A stretch of 64,000 bases of DNA from JBBDRJ01 sp963766295. Lineage in GTDB: Bacteria; Actinomycetota; JAICYB01. The stretch is taken from contig CAVXYW010000002.1 in NCBI GenBank assembly GCA_963766295.1, positions 62,001-126,000 of the forward strand, in the 5' to 3' direction. A program made the position numbers and the translations under genes. The notes under the pieces are model-generated. The model was not told where the DNA came from. It did no database searches and saw only the letters and a program-made list of their open reading frames with translations. Positions 26,153-34,081 of the stretch are shown in pieces; the first letter of the stretch is position 1; each line of letters opens with the position of its first letter.

Positions 26153-27424
26153 CTATCCGCCCTTTACGTTGCCGACCTTTATCTCTCTGAAAGGAACGTC
26201 CTTGTCGACACGCGGGTCCTGAGGAAGTCCGAGGACGCGCTCGCCGATGATGTTCAACAAGATCTCGTCGGTTCCACCGGCGATCTTGCCCGAACGCGAC
26301 GCGAGCATCTGCTGTGACCACTTGCGTCCAAGGCCTTCGTCGCTCTCCCATGCGGCGCCACCGGGACCGACCAGATTTACGGCGAGCTCGGTGATCTTAG
26401 AACCGACGCGAGTCCCCATCAGCTTCATCATCGAGAACTCGGGCCCCGGGGGCTTGTTCTTTGCCTCTTCCGCCATGCGCCGACCCAGCAAGCTGAGAAC
26501 ACGTTGCTGGATGAACAGATCCATGACGCGGTCGCGCGACTCGGCGTCGGAGAACAAGCCGAGTTCACGCGCGAGTCGCACGATCGCGCCTTCGCCCCCA
26601 CCGCGGCGTTGCGGACCTCCGCCGCCACCTCCGAGCGCCATGCGCTCGTTCATCAACATCGTCAAAGCGACACGCCAGCCTTCGCCGACGCCACCCAAAA
26701 CGTTGCTCTCCGGAACCGGAACGTCATCGAAGAACACTTCGTTGAAGTGAGACTCACCGGTTATCTGACGAAGCGGACGAACCTCGACGCCCTTCTGCTT
26801 CATGTCGACCATGAAGAACGTGAGCCCTTGGTGCTTCGGTAGGTCGGGATCTGTGCGGAACGGTCCGCCTCCGAAGTCGGCGATCTGTGCACCGGACGTC
26901 CACACCTTTTGTCCGTTGAGGATGTACTCGCCGTCGTGTCGCTCGGCGCGTGATTGAAGGCCGGCGAGATCGGATCCCGCTCCCGGTTCGCTGAAGAGCT
27001 GACAGAAGATCCGCTCATTGCGAAGGACCTTGGGGATCCATTCGTTCTTCTGCTCTTCGGTTCCGTGCGCGAGCATCGTCGGGATGAAGAGGCTGAAACC
27101 GAGTCCGTTAACGGCGGGTATCGCGTACTTCGCGGCCTCCTGTTGGTAAACGGCTTGATGGGCGCGTGTCAGACCCTGGCCGCCGTACTCGGAGGGGACG
27201 GTGATGCCGGCGAAACCTGCGTCGTGGAGCTTGGCTTGAAATGCTCGGGCCCTGGTGACGTAGGCGGATTCTTCGGGAGAGCCCATGTCGTGGCTCTCGC
27301 CCATGACGTTGTCGACAACTTCGGCGCCGCGTTGGGGAGCGTTGGAAGCGAGCCATTGGCGTGCGCGCTCACGGAATTCTTCTAGATCGGTTGACCCGCG
27401 CTGCTTGGTTTCCGTCGTGGCCAC
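26153..27424 (-). CDS. Acyl-CoA dehydrogenase (FadE-like)
   Basis: A 423-residue intact acyl-CoA dehydrogenase: N-terminal helices with FAGITVPSEYGGQGLTRAHQ, FAD/beta domain with QLFSEPGAGSDLAGLQ and NGQKVWTSGAQIADFG, and the C-terminal GGTDEILLNIIGERVLGLP. A Gly-rich insert (LGGGGGGPQRRGGGEGA) lies before the last helical domain, in the same place as in its neighbour. It catalyses FAD-dependent desaturation of acyl-CoA. It sits between an AhpD-like gene (30 bp upstream) and its close paralogue (3 bp downstream), so all three are probably one transcript. The pair may form a hetero-oligomer, as known for some actinobacterial FadE pairs (inference). Confidence 0.93.
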   Translation of the reverse strand: MATTETKQRGSTDLEEFRERARQWLASNAPQRGAEVVDNVMGESHDMGSPEESAYVTRARAFQAKLHDAGFAGITVPSEYGGQGLTRAHQAVYQQEAAKYAIPAVNGLGFSLFIPTMLAHGTEEQKNEWIPKVLRNERIFCQLFSEPGAGSDLAGLQSRAERHDGEYILNGQKVWTSGAQIADFGGGPFRTDPDLPKHQGLTFFMVDMKQKGVEVRPLRQITGESHFNEVFFDDVPVPESNVLGGVGEGWRVALTMLMNERMALGGGGGGPQRRGGGEGAIVRLARELGLFSDAESRDRVMDLFIQQRVLSLLGRRMAEEAKNKPPGPEFSMMKLMGTRVGSKITELAVNLVGPGGAAWESDEGLGRKWSQQMLASRSGKIAGGTDEILLNIIGERVLGLPQDPRVDKDVPFREIKVGNVKGG

Positions 27425-27454
27425 TTGCTCCCCTTGGCGCTCCTTATACCTAAG

Positions 27455-28015
27455 CTACGCCTCCCGTGATGCGTTGAGGCCTTCGACGATCTTCTTGGCC
27501 GCGCTTCCGCCGGACTGGGGTATCTCGAAGTTTTCAGGAACGTCCGGGTCGTATTCGACGTCCATCGCGTTCAAGAAGCGCGCGGTCATCCCGTAGAAGC
27601 CGGCGGTGAGGGTGAGCTCGACGATGTGCTGGTCGTTGAGTCCTTGCTCGCGAAGCTCTTCGATGTCGGCGTCGCCGACGGTGTTGTCGTCCACCTTCTG
27701 TGCGTAGCTGACGCACGCGCGCTCGAGCGGGCCGAGCTTGCCCAGATCGTTGGACTTGAGTGCCTCGAGCTCATCTGGAGAAGCCCCAACATCCAAGGCC
27801 CATTTCGCGTGATGACTCCACTCGTAAGGACAGTCGAGCTTCACCGAGATCGCATCGATCACCAGCTCGCGCAACTTCGGATCGACGGAGGTCTCACCGA
27901 GGATCCGGGAGCCGAGACTCGAGAAACCCTTTGCTGCGGCCGGTGCGTTGTTCATCACCTTGAAGATGTTCACGGCCAAGTTCTTGCCGGGATCGGTGAA
28001 CGGAAGGCGCGCCAC
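27455..28015 (-). CDS. Carboxymuconolactone decarboxylase/AhpD-like protein
   Basis: A 186-residue all-helical protein from GTG 28015; the frame is open to 28054 but the extra residues (HRYRFPPV) do not look like family sequence. The CMD core has VDPKLRELVIDAISVKLDCPYEWSHHAKWALDVG. The single Cys in CPYEWSHH replaces the CxxC of peroxidase-active AhpD, so a peroxidase role is doubtful. Family members act as decarboxylases, lactonases or alkylhydroperoxidase-like proteins. It lies 44 bp after an anchored unknown protein and 30 bp before an acyl-CoA dehydrogenase, in one likely operon. Confidence 0.88.
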   Translation of the reverse strand: MARLPFTDPGKNLAVNIFKVMNNAPAAAKGFSSLGSRILGETSVDPKLRELVIDAISVKLDCPYEWSHHAKWALDVGASPDELEALKSNDLGKLGPLERACVSYAQKVDDNTVGDADIEELREQGLNDQHIVELTLTAGFYGMTARFLNAMDVEYDPDVPENFEIPQSGGSAAKKIVEGLNASREA

Positions 28016-28059
28016 GGGAGGAAAACGATACCGATGGGGACAGGTTTTTCCCAATCGCC

Positions 28060-29226
28060 TTACTTCGTGGGACGGCGCAGATCTTTCGCGAGCTCGAGCA
28101 GCTCGTCCGGCGGTACCGTCCCATATATACGGACGACGGAATCGTCCTCCGTCTCTCCCCGAACCTCGCTCATGCGAGCGTCGACGATCATCTCCGCCGT
28201 CTCGAAGCCATCGAGCTCGATCTTTATCGATGGACGATCCTCCGAACGGATCGCGCCGATGAGTGATGGATCCTGATCGACGACGATGAGATCCGGGCCG
28301 CGGAGGTAGACGTCGCTCGTCGACGTCGGGGGAGGGGTCGGCAGGCCTCCGCCCTGCTGGGGGACGGAGGCTGTCGATCGGATAACCGCGAACTTACCGA
28401 GGAAATCGAAACCTTCCGGTGTGGATCGCAATCGCCATATCTCTTCCGGGTCGACGGCGTCCCGCGGAACGGGTTGCACGGTGCCGCGAGTGGGTCCTTC
28501 CTCGGCCGGCGCTTCGATCTCGAAGAGGTCGTCGTCCAACTTTGGATCGATCTGGAGCTCGACGGCGGCGCGACGCCTTAGCAGCTTGTCGTCCGATATC
28601 CAGAACTCTTCGAGGACGAGTCCGTACCGGTCGACACAGAAGTCCACGTACTCTTTCGCGCCCGCCCTATATTTCTCGATGTCGCCTGCGAGCACCGGGC
28701 CGCCGGCGCGGTAGACCTGGCATTCACGTCCGTAAACCTCGCGGCGCTCACGCAGTTCGATCGTCTTGTTGTCGAGCGCCTTCTTGAGTGCGGCATCCAT
28801 GCGCAGGTCGCTCGATCCGATCGACGGCGGTGCAGCGATGTTCAGTGGTTGCGCATCTGGTGTGATCGATGTGAGAACACCGAACGCGCTTTGACGAAGG
28901 GAAAGTTGCGAGGCACCGGGAGGCTTGCCGCGGCGCGTTTCGACTCGGCTCTCGAAGGGCCGGCGAACCCAAACGCGCTCGGTCGTGATGGTTTGTTCGT
29001 CCTTCGCGTACGTCTCGACGGTGAAGACGGCGCGGTAGGTCTTCGGGATCTTCGTGATGGCCAGGGTCGAACCCTTATCGGAGATCACCTTCGAGTTCTC
29101 GCGTGTCTCGATTCGGCCTGACCACCAGATGGAGAAGGCCAGCGCGCCAAAGGCAGCGGCGATGAAGAAGGCGAACCTTCTCAGGCGGCGTCGTCCGACG
29201 TCGAAAGATGTGTCCAGGCTGCTCAG
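28060..29226 (-). CDS. Membrane-anchored hypothetical protein (possible CTG start)
   Basis: The frame is open from 29301 to the stop at 28060. The first canonical start, GTG 29088, gives 342 residues, but the codons just upstream encode a convincing membrane anchor (basic RRRLRRF followed by FFIAAAFGALAFSIWW). No ATG, GTG or TTG precedes this anchor in frame; CTG 29226 has AAGGG 6 nt upstream and would give 388 residues. The remainder has mixed beta/alpha character (AVFTVETYAKDEQTITTERVWVR, then a long extracytoplasmic region with FEIEAP) and resembles outer-surface lipoprotein-carrier-like beta folds only weakly. Function is unknown. It is divergent from the R2lox gene. Confidence 0.7.
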   Translation of the reverse strand: MSSLDTSFDVGRRRLRRFAFFIAAAFGALAFSIWWSGRIETRENSKVISDKGSTLAITKIPKTYRAVFTVETYAKDEQTITTERVWVRRPFESRVETRRGKPPGASQLSLRQSAFGVLTSITPDAQPLNIAAPPSIGSSDLRMDAALKKALDNKTIELRERREVYGRECQVYRAGGPVLAGDIEKYRAGAKEYVDFCVDRYGLVLEEFWISDDKLLRRRAAVELQIDPKLDDDLFEIEAPAEEGPTRGTVQPVPRDAVDPEEIWRLRSTPEGFDFLGKFAVIRSTASVPQQGGGLPTPPPTSTSDVYLRGPDLIVVDQDPSLIGAIRSEDRPSIKIELDGFETAEMIVDARMSEVRGETEDDSVVRIYGTVPPDELLELAKDLRRPTK

Positions 29227-29313
29227 GCTACCCTTCGCGACCCCTCGGCACCGCCTATGGCCAAAACCTGTCCCGGCGGGTATAGTTTTCCGCGAGGTCT
29301 GCTATTCAGCGGT

Positions 29314-29328
29314 ACGCCGCTGCGGCGT
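29314..29328. promoter_or_regulatory. Perfect 15-bp palindrome upstream of R2lox gene
   Basis: ACGCCGC-T-GCGGCGT, two 7-bp arms around one base, ending 21 bp before ATG 29350 in the 123-bp divergent region. It could be an operator. As RNA the one-base loop would need opening of inner pairs, so a DNA-binding site is more likely. It does not resemble an NrdR box. Confidence 0.4.
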
Positions 29329-29349
29329 GCCAGATACAGGGGGATAGGC

Positions 29350-30477
29350 ATGACGGACACCGTCAAGCGGACGACGATCGAAGACCTTCAGAACCAGACG
29401 CGAGTTTTCTCCGATTGGTCGTCCCCGAAGGGCATGAACCACGACATCCTTCCGTGGCGCCTTTGGGACAAGGGCAAGAAGCTGCACTGGGATCCCGCGG
29501 ACCTCGACTTCACCCAGGACAAGAAGGACTGGGAGAACATCCCGATGGAGCAGCGCCTGATGCTCGCCGGACTTGCCAACGGCTTCATGGTCGGCGAAGA
29601 AGGCGTGACGCTCGACATCATGCCGCTCGTCTTCGCGATCGCTGACGAAGGCCGCGCCGAAGAGACGCTCTTCCTCACGCAGTTCGCCTACGAGGAGGCC
29701 AAGCATGTCGACTTCTTCTCCCGCTGGTTCAAGGCGATCGGCGCAGACCCGCTCGAGATGCGCGAGCTCGCACGTTCGAACCAGGCGGCCCGCGGTGTGA
29801 AGCTTCCCGACCCCGAGCAGCCCGACGGTTTGTTCGAAAACATCCTTCCGCGCACCATGCGCCGCGTGCTCACCGACCGTTCGCCCGAAGCCTTCCTCGA
29901 TTGTTCGGTGACCTACAACCAGTTCATCGAAGGATGCCTGGCGATCGCCGGGTACCGGATGTGGAACCAGATGTTCGAAACATTCGGCGTGATGCCGGGT
30001 CTGCGCGAGGGTCTCGGACACATCCAGGACGACGAGCGACGTCACATCGCGTACGGCACGTACCTGTGCCGCCGGATCATCGCCGGGAGCCCGGAACTCG
30101 CAGAGTTCGCCGCCGAGCGCATGTACGACCTGCGCGACATGTACCTCGAGATCTCGCCTGTGGCACGGGCCGCCGGTGGCATCCCGACGAACGGCGACGC
30201 TCCGAAGAAGCGGATGACCGCCGAGGAGATCATCGCCCACGCTCGCAAGCAGGCCGAGCTGTACGCGGCCGGTGCCGGCGGCAACGGTGATGGCGCCGGA
30301 GGCGGCGGCTACGGCGGCGACGGTGACGGCGACTTCATGCTCTTCGGCCAGGTCATGCTGAAGCAGGTCGACCGGCGCATCGAGCTTCTTCGCAACGCGG
30401 CGAAGCTCAGCGCAGCGGACGCCAAGACCGGCGAAGAGGCCTGGAACATCGAGCTGGAGCTGGAGAAGGTTTCCTAG
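29350..30477 (+). CDS. R2-like ligand-binding oxidase (R2lox)
   Basis: A 375-residue ferritin-like di-metal protein. AGGGGG lies 6 nt before ATG 29350. Metal ligands aligned to Mycobacterium R2lox: Glu83 (GEEGVTLDI), Glu116 and His119 (YEEAKH), Glu194 (TYNQFIEG), Glu229 and His232 (DDERRH). The residues that form the unique Val-Tyr ether cross-link in R2lox, here Val86 and Tyr189, are both kept, which separates it from ribonucleotide-reductase R2. It binds a mixed Mn/Fe centre and a fatty-acid-like ligand in known members. Oddity: a Gly/Asp-rich insert (about residues 310-335) lengthens it beyond the usual 300-315 residues. Adjacent lipid-enzyme genes fit a lipid-oxidation role. Confidence 0.93.
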   Translation: MTDTVKRTTIEDLQNQTRVFSDWSSPKGMNHDILPWRLWDKGKKLHWDPADLDFTQDKKDWENIPMEQRLMLAGLANGFMVGEEGVTLDIMPLVFAIADEGRAEETLFLTQFAYEEAKHVDFFSRWFKAIGADPLEMRELARSNQAARGVKLPDPEQPDGLFENILPRTMRRVLTDRSPEAFLDCSVTYNQFIEGCLAIAGYRMWNQMFETFGVMPGLREGLGHIQDDERRHIAYGTYLCRRIIAGSPELAEFAAERMYDLRDMYLEISPVARAAGGIPTNGDAPKKRMTAEEIIAHARKQAELYAAGAGGNGDGAGGGGYGGDGDGDFMLFGQVMLKQVDRRIELLRNAAKLSAADAKTGEEAWNIELELEKVS

Positions 30478-30513
30478 CAGTTGGGACAAAACCCGCGCGA
30501 TGATGCGTGGGTG

Positions 30514-30855
30514 ATGGAAACAGATCCAGCGAAGCGAAACGAGCCGGACCTTCGTTTCAGCCTGGCCAACGAGCGGACGTTCCTCGCTTGGGGACGTACC
30601 TGCCTGACGTTCGTCGCGACCGGACTCGTCCTTGCTCGTGTGGTCGGACCGGACGACGCGGTCTCGGAGTGGGCCGGCGTCGTTTTGATCATTCTCGGCG
30701 GGTTGCTCGGAGTGGTGGCCTATCGGGCGTATCGGCGCAACGACGCTGCGATCCGCTCTGACTCGCCGATAACCCCGTCCCGGTTGCCTTTGGTTTTGCT
30801 GGTGACTATCGCTCTGGCCGCTGCAGCGGCGGTAGCACTTAGCCTCCGCGGCTAG
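30514..30855 (+). CDS. DUF202 (YidH-type) small membrane protein
   Basis: A 113-residue protein from ATG 30514, 36 bp after R2lox (in-frame TTG 30481 is an alternative). It carries the DUF202 hallmark LRFSLANERTFLAWGRT, followed by three hydrophobic segments (LTFVATGLVLARVV, WAGVVLIILGGLLGVVAY, LPLVLLVTIALAAAAAVAL). Function of the family is unknown; it is an inner-membrane protein. Position suggests co-transcription with R2lox. Confidence 0.87.
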   Translation: METDPAKRNEPDLRFSLANERTFLAWGRTCLTFVATGLVLARVVGPDDAVSEWAGVVLIILGGLLGVVAYRAYRRNDAAIRSDSPITPSRLPLVLLVTIALAAAAAVALSLRG

Positions 30856-31031
30856 TCCCAACTGATTTTCTCGACGGTCACCATAGTTGGACGGTTCTTG
30901 TGAATAGCTTCACCTGCACCGTCCCATTTCGATGACGGGCACGGATTAGGCAAACCTTTCAATCGCGATGGCCTTGTCCCCCGAAAACCGAAGATTCAGT
31001 CGTCGGAGCCCGGACCTCGTCGAAGCCCCAA

Positions 31032-31373
31032 CTAGTTGTCGGGGGCACTGAACGCGAACAGCCAGCCGTCGTTTTGTTGCGCGAAGAAGGAAACGACGTC
31101 GCGGGTCGTGTGACGGCCGTCCTTGGACAGAGTCACGGTCTCGTGCACTTCCAGAAGCGGGACGGCACGCGAACGAAGAAGACGCATGCTTTTCGTCGTC
31201 ACTCGCTCGACCTTGCCCTGCTTTCGGACCTGCGCAGCCATCAGCCGTTCGAAGTCCTGTGGCGAGCGGGACGGCGGCTCACTGGTGAGCCGGTAGACGT
31301 CTTGCCACCTTTCGTCCTGGACGAGTACGTGGAAGCGATCGACCGCCTCGCGCTGCTTGGCCGCCGGTTTCAT
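31032..31373 (-). CDS. Hypothetical NTF2-like protein
   Basis: A 113-residue protein with the alpha+beta rhythm of NTF2-like folds: N-terminal helix (REAVDRFHVLVQDERWQDVYRLT), second helix (SPQDFERLMAAQVRKQGKV), then strands LLEVHETVTLS, TRDVVSFFAQQ and GWLFAFSAPDN. Many such proteins have a signal peptide or lipobox; none is seen here. The start overlaps by 17 bp the opposite-strand zinc-ribbon remnant at 31357, so the N-terminus may have been lost. A palindrome (CAACTAGTTG, 31029-31038) covers its stop codon. Function is unknown. Confidence 0.6.
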   Translation of the reverse strand: MKPAAKQREAVDRFHVLVQDERWQDVYRLTSEPPSRSPQDFERLMAAQVRKQGKVERVTTKSMRLLRSRAVPLLEVHETVTLSKDGRHTTRDVVSFFAQQNDGWLFAFSAPDN

Positions 31374-31773
31374 CGCCGGCCGGTTCTGCCGGCGCCGCTC
31401 GGCTTTGTCGAGCCCGTCGATCGCTTTACGTTTCGGGGCTCTGTGGGGACTTACGCTCGCACTGCTCGCACTGCTCGCACTGCTGCTGCGCGTCCGGGTG
31501 CTTTCCTCGTTCTCTGTCGGCTCGCTCGATCTTGGCGGAGGGGGCGCCGCGTTCGATCCGCTGATCTGTCTTGTGCTGGGGTTAGTTTGGGGGACCGCGA
31601 CTTCCTACTAGGGTGCACGCTCAGCGCGGCTCACGTCCGCAGATCCTTCTGGTACGTCGACCTTGTCGACATGGCAGTGCGCGGAATGCGGCATAACCAA
31701 CACATCCGACGACGTCTTCTGTGTTTCGTGCGGAGCGGCTAGGACGGCTGCACGCCGGTTAGACCCCGGTTAA
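31357..31773 (+). pseudogene. Truncated zinc-ribbon membrane protein with in-frame TAG
   Basis: The first 84 codons encode hydrophobic segments and the sequence LLLRVRVLSSFSVGSLDLGG, which parallels LLRVNVLSNFDIGSLEGGGG of the intact membrane protein at 36559-37968. A TAG at 31609-31611 interrupts it. The same frame then continues and encodes a zinc ribbon (QCAECGITNTSDDVFCVSCG) before the TAA at 31771-31773, matching the intact paralogue's C-terminal ribbon. The N-terminal two thirds of the family are missing. I read it as a degraded partial duplicate; stop readthrough, or a separate small ribbon protein from a TTG, cannot be excluded. Confidence 0.65.
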
Positions 31774-32903
31774 GTGTTCGACGACGTACTGATCCACTCC
31801 GGCAGGTGGTCGGTCGCCTCGTCTGAGATCAAAGCTTGAGGCCCGTCACCGTCGTTCTCCATGACCCAGATGTCCTCGTTGCCCGACCGCGTGGTTTGGA
31901 ACACGATGTGTGATCCGCTCGATGTGAAGGCGGCGTACACATCTTCGGCGGGATCGAGAGTCAGGTTGGTTTGCTCCGTACCGTCCGGGTTCATCGTGTA
32001 GATCTCCTTGTTGCCGTCTCGATCTGAATCGAAAGCGATCAGATCGCCTTTCGGTGACCAGGAGGCATTTCGGTCGGCTGTCGGGTTGTCGGTTAGCGCG
32101 GTGACATTCTCGGTATCCGAGGCCAGGACGAAGATGTCGAAGTTCCCATTCCGATTCGACTCGAAAGCGATCTGCCCGCCGTCGGGCGAGTACGACGGGT
32201 TGATGTCGTCGGCACGATGGCTGGTGATCGCGCGTTGATCGGAACCGTCTGCGTTCATCACCCAGATGTCGTGGTTCCCGTTGCGGTCGCTGGTGAACGC
32301 GATCTGGCTTCCGTCCGGCGACCACGTCGGGTAAAGGTCCTCTGTCGGATTGTTCGTCAGCCGGTCTACGTTCGTGCCGTCGATGTTCATCGTGTAAATC
32401 TCGACGTTTCCATCGCGGTCGGAGCGAAATGCGATCTTCTCCCCATCAGGCGACGGCGAAGCGGGGAAGTCGTCGCTCGGCGCATTGCTGATGTTGGTCG
32501 GGTCGGTGCCGTCGGAGGAGGCCGAGTAGACCTCCCAATTACCGTCCCGTTCGGTGGTGAAGAGCAATCGGCCGTCCAGGGCGAGATCTGGGGCTTTGGG
32601 CTCGTCGCTCTTGAACGGATTCACGATCAGGACGCTGATGACCACGACCCCGAGCAGACCGGCCAGCGCGGGAAGGATCCACTTTCGCTCCCGCTGGGGA
32701 ACCGGCTGCCAGCCAACCGGCCGCGGCCCCGGCTCTGGTGGCGGAGGCGGCGGTGTGGCCTGCGGAGGCGGTGGGGGCTGCGGTGTCGGCGGACCCGAAG
32801 GTTGCGGCGGCTGTTCGGCGACGTTCTTGCCGCACTTCGTGCAGAACGCCGCCGACGCGCGCGTCTGTTGTCCGCAGTGTGGGCAGCGAACGGTGTCCGT
32901 CAT
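31770..32903 (-). CDS. Zinc-ribbon, membrane-anchored PD40 beta-propeller protein
   Basis: A 377-residue protein. Residues 7-28 form a zinc ribbon (CPHCGQQTRASAAFCTKCG). A proline-rich linker (about 30-68) and one transmembrane helix (WILPALAGLLGVVVISVLIV) follow. The rest is six TolB-like PD40 blades of about 42 residues, each with a variant of 'SPDGxxIAFxSDRDGNxEIYxMNxDG'. Topology: cytoplasmic ribbon and extracytoplasmic propeller, suggesting a sensor or scaffold that reports on the envelope. It sits in a cluster of zinc-ribbon proteins. Its stop shares TTAA (31770-31773) with the pseudogene. Confidence 0.9.
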   Translation of the reverse strand: MTDTVRCPHCGQQTRASAAFCTKCGKNVAEQPPQPSGPPTPQPPPPPQATPPPPPPEPGPRPVGWQPVPQRERKWILPALAGLLGVVVISVLIVNPFKSDEPKAPDLALDGRLLFTTERDGNWEVYSASSDGTDPTNISNAPSDDFPASPSPDGEKIAFRSDRDGNVEIYTMNIDGTNVDRLTNNPTEDLYPTWSPDGSQIAFTSDRNGNHDIWVMNADGSDQRAITSHRADDINPSYSPDGGQIAFESNRNGNFDIFVLASDTENVTALTDNPTADRNASWSPKGDLIAFDSDRDGNKEIYTMNPDGTEQTNLTLDPAEDVYAAFTSSGSHIVFQTTRSGNEDIWVMENDGDGPQALISDEATDHLPEWISTSSNT

Positions 32904-33030
32904 GACGCTGAGCGTGCCCGCCTCGCTGAACCGGCGTCAAGGCGGTGCTGCCGCATCGCTTCGCTCGCGGTAGCCCTTATGGCGCATTCGTGTACTGTCG
33001 CTTGGTTATCGCTCGACTAGGAGGCCGGGG

Positions 33031-34080
33031 TTGTTTCTTCTAACGTTGAGGGACCTCCAGTTCCGGGCCGTTCGCTTCGGGATAGCCATCGTCGGTACCG
33101 CTCTCGTCTTCTCGATGGTGCTGATCATGTCGGGGCTGTCGGCGCGCTTCCGCAATGAGCCAAAGACGACGGTAGAGGCTATCGGCGGCGATCACTGGGT
33201 CGTTGCCGAAGGTGTAACGGGGGCTTTCACTTCGGGCGCCACGATCCCTACTTCCTTGGCCGAGCAACTCGAGGCGGACGGAGCCGAAGCAGCGGACTCC
33301 GTCTCGATGGTTCGGCACACCGCCGAGGGTGATCAGACAACAGACGTTTTCCTCTTCGGACACGAACCCGGAGGGATCGGCACGCCCGAGACCTACGAAG
33401 GAGAGGCCGAGGTCGAGGAAGGCGAGATCGTCGCGGCGGAGGAGACGCGCTTCGCCGTCGGCGACACGATCAAGATCAGCGGCGAGGACTTCCAAGTGAT
33501 CGGCCTCACCCGGAGCCGCACGATCTTCGGTGGAACGCCGATCCTGTTCATGGACCTCACCGACGTGCAGAAGCTCGTGTACCAGGGCTCTCCCGTCGCG
33601 ACCGCGGTCGTGGTCAGGGGAGACCTGCCGGATCTTCCCGAAGGATTCGAAGCTAAGACCGTAGAAGAGACGTGGAAGGACGCCCTTCGTCCGTTGGAGA
33701 AACCTGTGGGAGCGATCGACGTCGTCCAGATCCTTCTGTGGCTCGTCGCCGCGACGATCATCGGTGCGGTTGTCTATCTGTCGGCTCTCGAGCGCCGGCG
33801 CGACTTCGCTGTGATGAAGGCGGTCGGTGCGTCGTCCCGCGGCCTACTGGCCGGCTTAGCAGCGCAATCGATCCTCGTTGCGATGCTTGCCGCGTTGGTT
33901 GCCACCGGCATCCAACAGCTGCTGGTGCCCGTGTTCCCGATACCTATCGAGGTGCCGGCCAAGGCGTACATACAGCTGCCGATCCTCGCTCTGCTCGCCG
34001 GTGCGCTCGCATCGCTCGGCGGCCTGCGCAAGGCCGTCAACGTCGATCCCGCTCTCGCTTTCGCCGGACCCGGAGGCTGA
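33031..34080 (+). CDS. FtsX/MacB-type ABC transporter permease
   Basis: A 349-residue permease from TTG 33031 with GGAGG 6 nt upstream. One N-terminal transmembrane helix (RFGIAIVGTALVFSMVLIM) is followed by a roughly 190-residue extracytoplasmic MacB-type domain, then three C-terminal helices beginning VQILLWLVAATIIGAVVYL. The loop ERRRDFAVMKAVGAS is typical of the FtsX family. Such transporters work mechanically on lipoproteins, peptides or cell-wall enzymes rather than by classic import. The ATPase gene follows 1 bp downstream. Confidence 0.92.
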   Translation: MFLLTLRDLQFRAVRFGIAIVGTALVFSMVLIMSGLSARFRNEPKTTVEAIGGDHWVVAEGVTGAFTSGATIPTSLAEQLEADGAEAADSVSMVRHTAEGDQTTDVFLFGHEPGGIGTPETYEGEAEVEEGEIVAAEETRFAVGDTIKISGEDFQVIGLTRSRTIFGGTPILFMDLTDVQKLVYQGSPVATAVVVRGDLPDLPEGFEAKTVEETWKDALRPLEKPVGAIDVVQILLWLVAATIIGAVVYLSALERRRDFAVMKAVGASSRGLLAGLAAQSILVAMLAALVATGIQQLLVPVFPIPIEVPAKAYIQLPILALLAGALASLGGLRKAVNVDPALAFAGPGG

Positions 34081-34081
34081 C

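Noticed and set aside
24696..26351. 551-codon minus-strand frame across the acyl-CoA dehydrogenase
   Set aside because: Mostly basic low-information sequence; only its central 43 codons are real and they belong to the frameshifted dehydrogenase.
29302..30861. 519-codon open frame antisense to R2lox and the DUF202 gene
   Set aside because: Arg/His-rich composition typical of the reverse of a GC-rich gene; the plus strand encodes two clear families over the same bases.
31029..31038. CAACTAGTTG palindrome at the end of the NTF2-like gene
   Set aside because: It contains the stop codon of that gene and is only 10 bp; no evidence for a regulatory role or T tail.
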